Shown: positions 25,618 through 34,087 of the stretch, piece after piece
How positions within the stretch are numbered: position 1 is the first letter of the stretch
Layout: the number at the start of each line of letters is the position of its first letter
NCBI GenBank assembly: GCA_902464015.1
Contig: CABQHM010000020.1
Span: forward strand, 1-51,054
Direction of reading: 5' to 3'
DNA from: an uncultured Coriobacteriales bacterium
Lineage (GTDB): Bacteria; Actinomycetota; Coriobacteriia; Coriobacteriales; UMGS124
Length of the DNA: 51,054 nucleotides
Position numbers and translations under genes: made by a program
The notes under the pieces: model-generated
Databases searched by the model: none
The model's input: only the letters and a program-made list of their open reading frames with translations
What the model was told of the DNA's origin: nothing

Positions 25618-27876
25618 ATGGCAAAGGTTACACACGAGTTCGACCTCTATGGCAAGCATTACACCCTCGAGACCGGCGAACTCGCGAAGCAGACGACGGG
25701 CGCCGTCCTGGTCAAGCAGGGCGACACCACGGTCCTCATGACTGCCGTCGTCTCCAAGGAGCGCAAGAACTACGACTTCTTCCCGCTGACGGTTGACTTC
25801 GTGGAGCGCATGTACTCGGTCGGCCGCCTGCCCGGTGGCTACCTCAAGCGTGAGACCCGCCCCACCGACAAGGCGACCCTCACCGCTCGTATGATCGACC
25901 GCCCCATCCGTCCGAGCTTCCCCGACGGCTTCCGCAACGAGGTGCAGATTGTTGCCACCTCGCTCGTGTGCGACCAGATCAACCCCTTCGACGTCATCTG
26001 CACCATGGGTGCCTCCGCTGCCCTCACCGTGGGTGGCGTGCCCTTCGAGGGCCCGCTGGCCTGCGTGCGCATCGGCCGCGACCGCGACACCCATGAGTTC
26101 ATCGTCAACCCCACCTACGAAGAGCGCGACAACTCCGACCTCGACCTCGAGCTCGGCGGCACCCGTGACTTCGTGAGCATGCTCGAGGCCGGTGCCGAGG
26201 AGATTACCGAGGAGGACATGCTGGCCGCCATGCAGTTTGGCCAGGAGGCCCTTGGTGCGTTCTGCGACCAGCAGAAGATCTTCTTCGAGAAGGTCGCCGA
26301 GGTCAACGGCCCCATCGTCATGAAGGAGTACCCGCTCGACGAGCCCAACTCCTACGTGCACGACAAGATTTTCGCCCACTACGACGAGATGAGCGCCGCC
26401 CTCAAGGACGCCGACAAGCAGGCCCGTATGGCCAAGGTCGACGAGCTCAAGAGCGCCATCAAGGCCGAGTTCACCGAGGAGGAGCAGGCCGAGTTCGACC
26501 GCGAGATCCCCGTTGAGCTCAAGAGCCTCGAGAAGCACGCCATGCGCGTCATGGTCGTTGAGACCGGCGAGCGTGTTGACGGCCGTCGTGCCGACGAGAT
26601 TCGTCCGCTTATGATCAAGCCTGGCTACCTGCCCCTTGTGCACGGCTCCGGCCTCTTTCAGCGCGGTCAGACCCAGGTCCTCTCTGTGCTGACCCTGGGC
26701 ATGCTCAATGACTGGCAGCGCCTCGACACCATCGAGCCCATCGATGGCAAGCGCTACATCCACCAGTACAACTTCCCGCCGTACTGCACCGGTGAGACCG
26801 GCCGTATGGGCTCGCCCAAGCGCCGCGAGATCGGCCACGGCGCCTTGGCTGAGCGCGCCCTTCTGCCTGTCATTCCTTCCGAGGAAGAGTTCCCCTACAC
26901 CATCCGCGTCGTCTCCGAGGTCATGGAGTCCAATGGCTCCTCGTCCATGGCGTCGACCTGCGGCAGCTGCCTTGCCCTCATGGACGGCGGCGTGCCCCTG
27001 AAGCGCCCAGTTTCCGGTATCGCCATGGGCCTCATCCAGGAGAATGGCAAGACCGTCGTTCTCTCCGACATCCAGGGTCTCGAGGACTTCCTCGGCGACA
27101 TGGACTTCAAGGTGACGGGTACCTCTGAGGGCATTACCGCCATGCAGATGGACAACAAGGCAACCGGCCTCACGTTCGAGATTCTGCGCAAGGCTCTCCA
27201 GCAGGCCAAGGAAGGCCGCGCCTTCATCCTCGACGCCATGCTTGCCGAGATTGCGGCTCCTCGCGAGAGCGTCCGTGAGAACGCCCCGCACATCATCACC
27301 ATCCACATTCCGACCGACAAGATTCGCGAGGTCATCGGCTCGGGTGGCAAGACCATTCGCTCCATCCAGGAGGACACCGGCGCGACCATCGACATCCAGG
27401 AGGACGGTACCGTCTTCATCGGCTCCTGCGACGCCGGCGGCGAGGAGGCCCGTGCTCGCATCGAGGCCATCGTCAAGGTGCCCGAGGTGGGCGAGGAGTA
27501 CTTCGGCCGCGTCGTGGGTGTCCAGCCCTTCGGTGCCTTCGTCGAGCTTCTGCCCGGCAAGGACGGTCTGCTGCACATCTCCCGCATGGCCCAGGGTCGC
27601 GTGGAGAAGGTTGAGGACGTCCTTAACGTTGGCGATGAGGTCCACGTCAAGGTCATCGAGGTCGACGAGAAGGGTAAGGTCTCTCTCGACCGTATCGACA
27701 AGCCCGAGGCTCCTGCTGGCTCCGGCAAGTCCTCTGAGGACCGTGGCGAGCGTTCTGAGCGTTCCGAGCGCAAGCCTCGTGAGCGTCGTCGTCCCGGTGA
27801 TGGCGGCCACCACAAGTCCGAGGGCGGCAACGAGGGCGGCGAGCGCCGTCAGCCCCGTCGTCACCATGAGGGCTAA
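25618..27876 (+). CDS. pnp: Polyribonucleotide nucleotidyltransferase (PNPase)
   Basis: Phosphorolytic 3'-5' exoribonuclease that degrades mRNA to nucleoside diphosphates. Two RNase PH-like domains (first about 10-150; second about 310-540 with DGRRADEIRPL and GDGSSSMAST-like SNGSSSMASTCGS) frame an alpha-helical domain; a KH domain (IPTDKIREVIGSGGKTIRSI) and an S1 domain (GEEYFGRVVGVQPFGAFVEL) follow. The 752 residues end in a charged Arg/Glu/His/Gly-rich tail (about 700-752) that could bind RNA or partner proteins. ATG 25618 follows GAAGGAG. It is paired with rpsO and close to rnj, another RNase. Confidence 0.98.
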   Translation: MAKVTHEFDLYGKHYTLETGELAKQTTGAVLVKQGDTTVLMTAVVSKERKNYDFFPLTVDFVERMYSVGRLPGGYLKRETRPTDKATLTARMIDRPIRPSFPDGFRNEVQIVATSLVCDQINPFDVICTMGASAALTVGGVPFEGPLACVRIGRDRDTHEFIVNPTYEERDNSDLDLELGGTRDFVSMLEAGAEEITEEDMLAAMQFGQEALGAFCDQQKIFFEKVAEVNGPIVMKEYPLDEPNSYVHDKIFAHYDEMSAALKDADKQARMAKVDELKSAIKAEFTEEEQAEFDREIPVELKSLEKHAMRVMVVETGERVDGRRADEIRPLMIKPGYLPLVHGSGLFQRGQTQVLSVLTLGMLNDWQRLDTIEPIDGKRYIHQYNFPPYCTGETGRMGSPKRREIGHGALAERALLPVIPSEEEFPYTIRVVSEVMESNGSSSMASTCGSCLALMDGGVPLKRPVSGIAMGLIQENGKTVVLSDIQGLEDFLGDMDFKVTGTSEGITAMQMDNKATGLTFEILRKALQQAKEGRAFILDAMLAEIAAPRESVRENAPHIITIHIPTDKIREVIGSGGKTIRSIQEDTGATIDIQEDGTVFIGSCDAGGEEARARIEAIVKVPEVGEEYFGRVVGVQPFGAFVELLPGKDGLLHISRMAQGRVEKVEDVLNVGDEVHVKVIEVDEKGKVSLDRIDKPEAPAGSGKSSEDRGERSERSERKPRERRRPGDGGHHKSEGGNEGGERRQPRRHHEG

Positions 27877-27906
27877 GTTCTAGTTTTACTTAAGCGTTAT
27901 TGTTGG

Positions 27907-27945
27907 GGGACGTCAGCAGATTTCAGGCTGACGTCCCTTTTTCTT
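27907..27945 (+). terminator. pnp terminator
   Basis: GGGACGTCAGC (27907-27917) pairs perfectly with GCTGACGTCCC (27927-27937) around a nine-base loop, followed by TTTTTCTT. The tail runs directly into the AAGGAGGA ribosome binding site of dapB, so dapB expression could depend on read-through or on a promoter that is not evident. Confidence 0.88.
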
Positions 27946-27958
27946 AAGGAGGAACTTT

Positions 27959-28756
27959 ATGGTTAAGGTTATCGTTTCTGGTGCCAAGGGTCGTATGGGC
28001 ACCTGCATCGTCAACGCTGTGGCCGCAGCTGAGGACCTCAAGCTTGTCGGCTGCTTCGATCCCCATTGCGCCGGGCAGGTTGTTTCCTGCGCCGACGGTG
28101 ATTTTGCCTGCTCCGACGATCTGGGCGCGCTCATTGACGCCACCGGAGCCGACGTCGTGGTCGACTTCACCCAGCCTGGCGCCGTGCTCGCCAACGTCGA
28201 GTGCGTGCTGTCCCATGGTGCGCACGCCGTTGTGGGCACCACCGGTGTTGCCCGTCAGGACATGAAGGCCCTCGCTCTGAAGTACGCGGACAAGGGCGGC
28301 AAGCTCTTCTTTGCCCCGAACTTCACAACCGGCGCCGTCCTCATGATGCAGTTTGCCAAGGTCGCCGGCAAGTTCTTCCCCGACGTTGAAATCGTCGAGA
28401 TGCACCACGACGGCAAGAAGGACGCCCCTTCCGGCACCGCGGTCACCACCGCGCACATGATCGCCGAGGGCAGGGGAGGCGTGCACAATGCCGGTCCCGG
28501 CAGCGAGACCGAGATTGCGGGTTGCAAAGGCGCCCGTGGCGCCGAGGTCGACGGCGTGCGCATTCATGCCGTCCGCGGCGATGGTTACATGGCCTCTCAG
28601 GAGGTCATCATGTCTGCGGCCGGCCAGACGCTCACCATTCGCCATGATTCCACGCTGCGCGAGGCCTACATGCCCGGTGTCTTGCTTGCGATTCGCAACG
28701 TGGCCAGCCTGCCGGAGCCTTTCACGGTGGGTCTTGAGTGCCTCATGGGCCTCTAG
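27959..28756 (+). CDS. dapB: 4-hydroxy-tetrahydrodipicolinate reductase
   Basis: NAD(P)H reductase of the lysine/diaminopimelate pathway, which feeds peptidoglycan synthesis. The 265-residue protein starts with the nucleotide-binding SGAKGRMGTCIV, has GTTGVARQDM and FAPNFTTGAVLMM, and shows the family's catalytic block EMHHDGKKDAPSGTA. The ribosome binding site AAGGAGGA six bases upstream is near consensus. No dapA lies beside it. It ends 210 bases before rnj. Confidence 0.97.
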   Translation: MVKVIVSGAKGRMGTCIVNAVAAAEDLKLVGCFDPHCAGQVVSCADGDFACSDDLGALIDATGADVVVDFTQPGAVLANVECVLSHGAHAVVGTTGVARQDMKALALKYADKGGKLFFAPNFTTGAVLMMQFAKVAGKFFPDVEIVEMHHDGKKDAPSGTAVTTAHMIAEGRGGVHNAGPGSETEIAGCKGARGAEVDGVRIHAVRGDGYMASQEVIMSAAGQTLTIRHDSTLREAYMPGVLLAIRNVASLPEPFTVGLECLMGL

Positions 28757-28868
28757 GCAAATTGCGTTTTTGCCCCCACATTCAAAGGGGGCCCGCCCCG
28801 TCTGGGGTACCATGATGGATGGCTCTTACACCACTCGCAAGAGGCATCGTCACACATTTGATTGCTTG

Positions 28869-28917
28869 CGCGGCGCTGAAGGATGAGCCTGACTCGTCTG
28901 AAGCGCCGCGTTTTGTT
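28869..28917 (+). promoter_or_regulatory. Hairpin with T tract upstream of rnj
   Basis: CGCGGCGCT (28869-28877) pairs with AGCGCCGCG (28902-28910) around a 24-base loop, followed by TTTTGTT. It could be a late dapB terminator or a leader element for rnj, whose start is about 50 bases on. The gap 28757-28966 also holds a GCCCCC/GGGGGC stem (28772-28792) without a T tract. Confidence 0.45.
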
Positions 28918-28966
28918 ATGGAACAGTTTGTATAAGCTGACGACATACAGGAGGAAACGTTCGTAT

Positions 28967-30649
28967 ATGGCAAAACGGAAGAGCACTCAGGCAAAGGGGC
29001 CCGCGCTGAAGGTCATTCCTTTGGGTGGCCTCGACGGCATTGGCAAGAACATGACGGTCATCGAGTACGGTGACGACATGATTTTGGACGATGCCGGTCT
29101 CATGTTCCCTGATGACAATCATCCCGGCGTGGACCTTATCCTGCCGGATTACACCTATGTCCTTGAGAACGAGGACAAGCTGCGCGGCATCATTATCACG
29201 CACGGCCACGAGGACCACATCGGCGCCCTGCCGTACCTGCTGCAGGACCTCAACCCCAATGTTCCCATCTACTCCTCGAAGCTTACGCTCGGCATGATTG
29301 CCGGCAGGCTCGAGGAGCACCGTATCAAGAACCCTAACTTCAAAGAGGTCAAGTCGGGCGATAGGGTGCAGCTCGGCAAGCTCAGCGTTGAGTTCTTCTC
29401 GGTGAACCACTCCATCCCTGCGGCCATGGGCGCGTTCATCCAGAGCCCTGCCGGCAACGTCTTGCACACGGGCGACTTCAAGCTCGACCAGACCCCCATC
29501 GACGGCGTCCGCACTGATTTTGCAGCGCTCACCAGGTTTGCCGATGAGGGCGTCGACCTGCTGATGAGCGACTCGACCAACGCAAACCGCCCCGGGTACA
29601 CCCCCAGCGAGGCTGCTGTCGGCCCCTTCCTGCGCGACGTCATCTCCAACGCCAAGGGCCGCGTGTTCGTTGCCTCGTTCTCGAGCCACATCCATCGTCT
29701 CCAACAGGTGTGCGACGCCGCGATTGCATCGGGCCGCAAGGTGGTCGTGACTGGTCGTTCGATGCTCACCAACACCCGCGTTGCCCGTGAGCTCGGCTAC
29801 CTCAAGATTGACGAAGAGGACATCATTGATGCCTTCGACATCGACAAATACCCTGAGAATCGCGTCGTCGTGCTGTGCACCGGCTCTCAGGGCGAGCCGC
29901 TCTCGGCTCTTGCACGCATGGCTACGGGTGAGCACAAGACGCTGCAGATTCAAGAGGGTGACACGGTCATCATCTCGGCCACGCCGGTCCCGGGCAACGA
30001 GAAGGCCGTGACCCAGATCATCAACACCCTCGCCAAGATCGGCGCCGACGTGTACGACAAGAGCCGCGGCATGGTCCACGTCTCCGGCCACGCCTCCCAG
30101 GAGGAGCTGAAGATGCTCATGGCGCTCACGCGTCCCAAGCACTTCATGCCCGTCCACGGCGAGGCCACGCACCTGCGTGCTCATGCAAAGCTCGCCCAGG
30201 ACATGGGTGTCGACGAGGACAACATCTTCATCCTCGACAATGGCGAGTCGCTCGAGATGCGCGATCATCGCGTCACACGCGGCAAGACGGTCGAGTCGGG
30301 CGTCATCTACGTTGATGGCCTGCGCATCTCCGACACCGACCAGATGGTCCTTGCCGACCGCAAGCGACTGTCGGAAGACGGCCTGGTAAGCGTCGTTGCC
30401 ACGTTCTCCCGCCGTACATCCACCTTGGTTGGCCTTCAGCTTTCTGCCAAGGGCGTATCGTTTGACGCCGAGGCACCCGGTTGCGTCACACTGCTTACCG
30501 AGCGTGTGAAGAAGGCCATTGCCAAGCGCAGCGCCTCGCTTGAGAGCCGCGAGGCTGTGGACAAGATTGTGCGCGACACCGTTTCGAGCCACCTTTGGGA
30601 GACCTGGCACAGCCGCCCGGTCATTGTTTCGTTTGTCGTGGAAGTGTAA
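28967..30649 (+). CDS. rnj: Ribonuclease J
   Basis: Metallo-beta-lactamase/beta-CASP ribonuclease with 5'-3' exo- and endonuclease activity in rRNA maturation and mRNA decay. The 560-residue protein carries the zinc motif THGHEDHIGALPY, LHTGDFKLDQTP, the SDSTNANRPGYTPSE segment, and the C-terminal MPVHGEATHLRAHA that is diagnostic for RNase J. ATG 28967 is chosen from the AGGAGG twelve bases upstream and the usual basic N terminus; an in-frame ATG at 28883 would add 28 unlikely residues. It lies 15 bases before ftsK. Confidence 0.96.
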   Translation: MAKRKSTQAKGPALKVIPLGGLDGIGKNMTVIEYGDDMILDDAGLMFPDDNHPGVDLILPDYTYVLENEDKLRGIIITHGHEDHIGALPYLLQDLNPNVPIYSSKLTLGMIAGRLEEHRIKNPNFKEVKSGDRVQLGKLSVEFFSVNHSIPAAMGAFIQSPAGNVLHTGDFKLDQTPIDGVRTDFAALTRFADEGVDLLMSDSTNANRPGYTPSEAAVGPFLRDVISNAKGRVFVASFSSHIHRLQQVCDAAIASGRKVVVTGRSMLTNTRVARELGYLKIDEEDIIDAFDIDKYPENRVVVLCTGSQGEPLSALARMATGEHKTLQIQEGDTVIISATPVPGNEKAVTQIINTLAKIGADVYDKSRGMVHVSGHASQEELKMLMALTRPKHFMPVHGEATHLRAHAKLAQDMGVDEDNIFILDNGESLEMRDHRVTRGKTVESGVIYVDGLRISDTDQMVLADRKRLSEDGLVSVVATFSRRTSTLVGLQLSAKGVSFDAEAPGCVTLLTERVKKAIAKRSASLESREAVDKIVRDTVSSHLWETWHSRPVIVSFVVEV

Positions 30650-30664
30650 GGCAGGTTCCAGCGC

Positions 30665-33600
30665 GTGAGTCGTCCGAAGAGCGAGGCCAGCTCGCAGAAG
30701 ACAACCAAAGAAAAGTCCGGAGGGCGCACCAAGAAGGCGACCCCGCAGAAGGCGACCGCCAAGGCTCGCTCCGGGCAGGCTGCCTCCTCGAACCAGTCTG
30801 CTCAGCGCCGGGTGGAACCTGCACCGAGCCCAGCCATGCCTGCGGAGTCTCGCACGCCGCTGCTCGACTATGAGACGCGCCAGCAAATCGCGGGTGTCGT
30901 GGTTGCCGTCATCGGCGCGGCCCTGTTCATCGCGATGCTCGCGCCCACAACCGGCATGCTCACTCAAGGCCTCAGCGCTTTTCTGCATACGCTCTTCGGC
31001 GTTGGGGCCATTCTTGTGCCCCTTGCACTTGTGGCATGGTCGGCAACCATCTTCACCCAGCATGCCGGCCTTGTTGCAAGCAGGGTCATTGTGGGTTTGT
31101 TGCTTGTGGCCCTTGCCGTGATGGCCGGCTTCGGCATCACCACCGCAGGTTGCACCGCAGATGCGAACATCCTGTTCAATGTTGAAAACCTCCGTGCACG
31201 GGGTGGCTATGTCGGTAACGGCCTCGCCTGGGTGCTTCTGTCTCTCTTTGGGCAGATTGCTGGGTTTGTTGTGATTGTCGGCATCGCCATCGCAGGTCTT
31301 GTAATCATCGGCCTCGATGTCTCCTCCGTAGTCGTCCAAGTGCGCATGCGCCGCCAGCAGTCGCTTGCCCGCAGCGCGGAGAGGCGTGCCTCTCGCGAGC
31401 GCCGTGCGTCGCGCTACGAGGATGATTTCTACGAGGATGAGCTGCCTGAAGGCTATACGCCCACCGTGCTGTTCAACCCCGACGATCGCTGCCGCCCGCA
31501 GTCTGGCATGGGCGCGACGCCCACGAGCCGTGCACGCTCTGCCACCACAGTCATACCGTTCGACCATGAAACGGTGAATTTGCGCGACTATGCAACGCCG
31601 CCCGCTTCGGTTCTCAGCCGCGCAAAGGCCGCCGGCGTTGCTTCGACGACGCTCCTTGACGGCGAGGACGACCTCGGGTACGAGCAAGTGCAGCCTGCTC
31701 CCAAGACGACCCTGCTTGCACAGGAGCGCAACGACGCTGGCTATGAGGATGACAACGCATATGAGCCCGCCGATGACTATCGTCGCGTGCCCGAGGTGCG
31801 TTCCATGCCTGAGCAGCGGTTTGCCCTTGACGAGTCGCTGCCCCAGCCCCCTCAGTCGCTCATCAACAAAAAGGCCCGCCGTGCTTCCTCGGGTTGGTGG
31901 AACCCGGCCGATGAGTGGAACCGCGACGCCTTCGATCCGAACGACCTGGGCGACGGTCAGGCCGACAGCCTCGTCCCGGGCGTCATTCCGGGTGCGCCGC
32001 TCTATTACGACGACTCGATGGCGTCTTCTGACGACATGTACATTGCTGAGAAGGGCACCATTGCGCCCAGCACGGCTGCTGCGACAGCGACTGCAGCATG
32101 TGCTCCTCGCGATGATGCGCCCGCTGCCGCCTTGCCAGCTGAGCCAATGAGCGACTTCGAGGCGGCCCGAGAGGCCAAGCGTCCGTCCTTGCCTGTAACC
32201 CCCATGTATACGCGACCCGCACAGCCGGCAGGGGAGAGCGACTCGGCCTCTCTCGACAACTCGACCAATGCGGCCGTCGATGCTGCTTGCCGCAACGATG
32301 CGTATGCGCAGGCGGTCTCTGGCCCTGCCGTGTTTGACGAGGATTGCGCCGAGTGTGAGCTGCCCTGGGAGGAGCCCGCGAAGGGCGCGTCCGCTGCCGC
32401 GGTGCAACCCATAGCCCCTGTCGTGGCACCGGCTGCTCCCCAGCAGCGTCGCAGTGCTACCACGAGCCTCAACGCCACAAGCGTTTTTGCCCAGGTGCCC
32501 ACGCGTCGCGTCTCTTCCGGCGAGGCTGCCGAAGCCCTTGTCAACTTCGGGGCAAGCCAGCAGGATACCCCCGTCAACGAGGGTCCTTACGAGCTCCCCC
32601 CACTGGCATTGGCCAGGCGTTCCAACGGCGGCAAGGGCTTCGTCGCGGAGCACTCTGAGCTCGCCCAAGAGACCGCCGCTGCGCTGCAGTCGGCGCTTGC
32701 GGAGTTTGGCGTGGACGCCCATGTCGTCGACTGGGTCGAGGGCCCCACGTTCACAACGTATCGTCTTTGCCCCGGCAAGGGCGTGCGCGTAAACAGGATT
32801 TCCGCCCTGGAGAACGACATCGCCCGCACCCTTGCTGCGCCAAGCGTGCGCATCTACTCGCCTGTTGCGGGCACGAGCTATGTGGGCGTGGAGGTTGCCA
32901 ACGAAAGCCGCCGCGAGGTTGCCTTTGGCGACGTGCTGCCCTGTGTCACCGGCGGCCCGCTCGACTTCGCCGTAGGCCTCGACGCCGGTGGCAAGCCCGT
33001 CCATGCCGACCTTGGCAAGCTTCCGCACCTGCTCATCGCAGGTACCACTGGTTCGGGCAAGTCCGTCACCGTGAACTCCATCATCCTGTCGATGCTCATG
33101 CGCGACACGCCTGAAGAGCTGCGCCTCATCATCGTCGACCCCAAGCAGGTCGAATTCAGCGAGTATGCCGGCATTCCCCACCTTGCCATGCCCGTCGTGA
33201 CCGACCCCCGTCAGGCCGCCGCTGCATTGCAATGGGCGGTCACCGAGATGGACAGGCGCTATCGCGTCTTCTCCAACCTGGGCGTTCGCGACCTTGCTTC
33301 CTATAACTCTCTTGTCACTAGAATCGCCGAAGAGGAAACGAACCTCACGACTCTGCCGTGCGTCGTCGTCGTCATCGACGAGCTTGCAGACCTCATGATG
33401 GTCGCCAAGAAAGACGTGGAGGCATCCATCGTGCGCGTGGCCCAGCTGGGGCGTGCCGCGGGTATCCACCTCGTCATCGCCACACAGACCCCGCGCGCCG
33501 ACATCGTCACGGGCCTCATCCGTGCAAACGTCGCAAACCGCATCGCGTTGCGCGTCTCGAAGGGCACCGACTCGCGCATCATCATCGACCAGATGGGCGC

Positions 33601-34087
33601 CGAGAAGCTGCTGCCCCACGGCGACATGCTGTTCCTCGAGGCATCCTTCGGCGACATGCCCCGCCGTATCCAGGGATGCAACGTCACCGACGAGGAGAAG
33701 GCGGCGATTCTCAACCACATCAAGTCCCAGCCCGCCGCCCGTCCCTGCGCCATGGCCCCCATGCCTAGCGCAGGCGGCCAGCTTCCGCTCGACACCTCCA
33801 CTGAACCCGCTGGACCCACAGGCAGGGGAGGTTCGGCAGGACCGGGCGACGACGATCCCTTGGCCTGGGAGGCTGCTAAACTTGTCGTGGAGAACCAGCT
33901 TGGCTCCACTTCCATGCTCCAGCGTCGCATGAAGCTCGGCTATGCTCGCGCCGGCCGCGTCATGGACTTGCTCGAGGAAATGGGCGTGGTGGGCCCTGCC
34001 CAGGGCTCCAAGCCGCGAACCGTTCTTGTGTCTGACCTCGACGAGCTTGAGACGCTCCGCAACGCCGACATCCCGTCTGGAGAGTGA
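30665..34087 (+). CDS. ftsK: DNA translocase FtsK/SpoIIIE
   Basis: Septal DNA pump that clears and aligns chromosome termini at division. The 1140 residues start at GTG 30665: a basic cytoplasmic N terminus (1-70), about four transmembrane helices (75-225), a 400-residue acidic, low-complexity linker, then the motor with Walker A GTTGSGKSV (793-801), Walker B VVVIDELADLMM (Asp at about 905) and ATQTPRADIVTG. The C-terminal winged-helix gamma domain (SMLQRRMKLGYARAGRVMDLLEEMGVV) reads polarity sequences. The gene sits between rnj and the RodZ-like gene, with which it overlaps by one base. Confidence 0.96.
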   Translation: MSRPKSEASSQKTTKEKSGGRTKKATPQKATAKARSGQAASSNQSAQRRVEPAPSPAMPAESRTPLLDYETRQQIAGVVVAVIGAALFIAMLAPTTGMLTQGLSAFLHTLFGVGAILVPLALVAWSATIFTQHAGLVASRVIVGLLLVALAVMAGFGITTAGCTADANILFNVENLRARGGYVGNGLAWVLLSLFGQIAGFVVIVGIAIAGLVIIGLDVSSVVVQVRMRRQQSLARSAERRASRERRASRYEDDFYEDELPEGYTPTVLFNPDDRCRPQSGMGATPTSRARSATTVIPFDHETVNLRDYATPPASVLSRAKAAGVASTTLLDGEDDLGYEQVQPAPKTTLLAQERNDAGYEDDNAYEPADDYRRVPEVRSMPEQRFALDESLPQPPQSLINKKARRASSGWWNPADEWNRDAFDPNDLGDGQADSLVPGVIPGAPLYYDDSMASSDDMYIAEKGTIAPSTAAATATAACAPRDDAPAAALPAEPMSDFEAAREAKRPSLPVTPMYTRPAQPAGESDSASLDNSTNAAVDAACRNDAYAQAVSGPAVFDEDCAECELPWEEPAKGASAAAVQPIAPVVAPAAPQQRRSATTSLNATSVFAQVPTRRVSSGEAAEALVNFGASQQDTPVNEGPYELPPLALARRSNGGKGFVAEHSELAQETAAALQSALAEFGVDAHVVDWVEGPTFTTYRLCPGKGVRVNRISALENDIARTLAAPSVRIYSPVAGTSYVGVEVANESRREVAFGDVLPCVTGGPLDFAVGLDAGGKPVHADLGKLPHLLIAGTTGSGKSVTVNSIILSMLMRDTPEELRLIIVDPKQVEFSEYAGIPHLAMPVVTDPRQAAAALQWAVTEMDRRYRVFSNLGVRDLASYNSLVTRIAEEETNLTTLPCVVVVIDELADLMMVAKKDVEASIVRVAQLGRAAGIHLVIATQTPRADIVTGLIRANVANRIALRVSKGTDSRIIIDQMGAEKLLPHGDMLFLEASFGDMPRRIQGCNVTDEEKAAILNHIKSQPAARPCAMAPMPSAGGQLPLDTSTEPAGPTGRGGSAGPGDDDPLAWEAAKLVVENQLGSTSMLQRRMKLGYARAGRVMDLLEEMGVVGPAQGSKPRTVLVSDLDELETLRNADIPSGE

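Noticed and set aside
25513..27867. A minus-strand open frame of 784 codons opposite pnp
   Set aside because: Same explanation; the pnp frame is unquestionable and the antisense product shows no motif.
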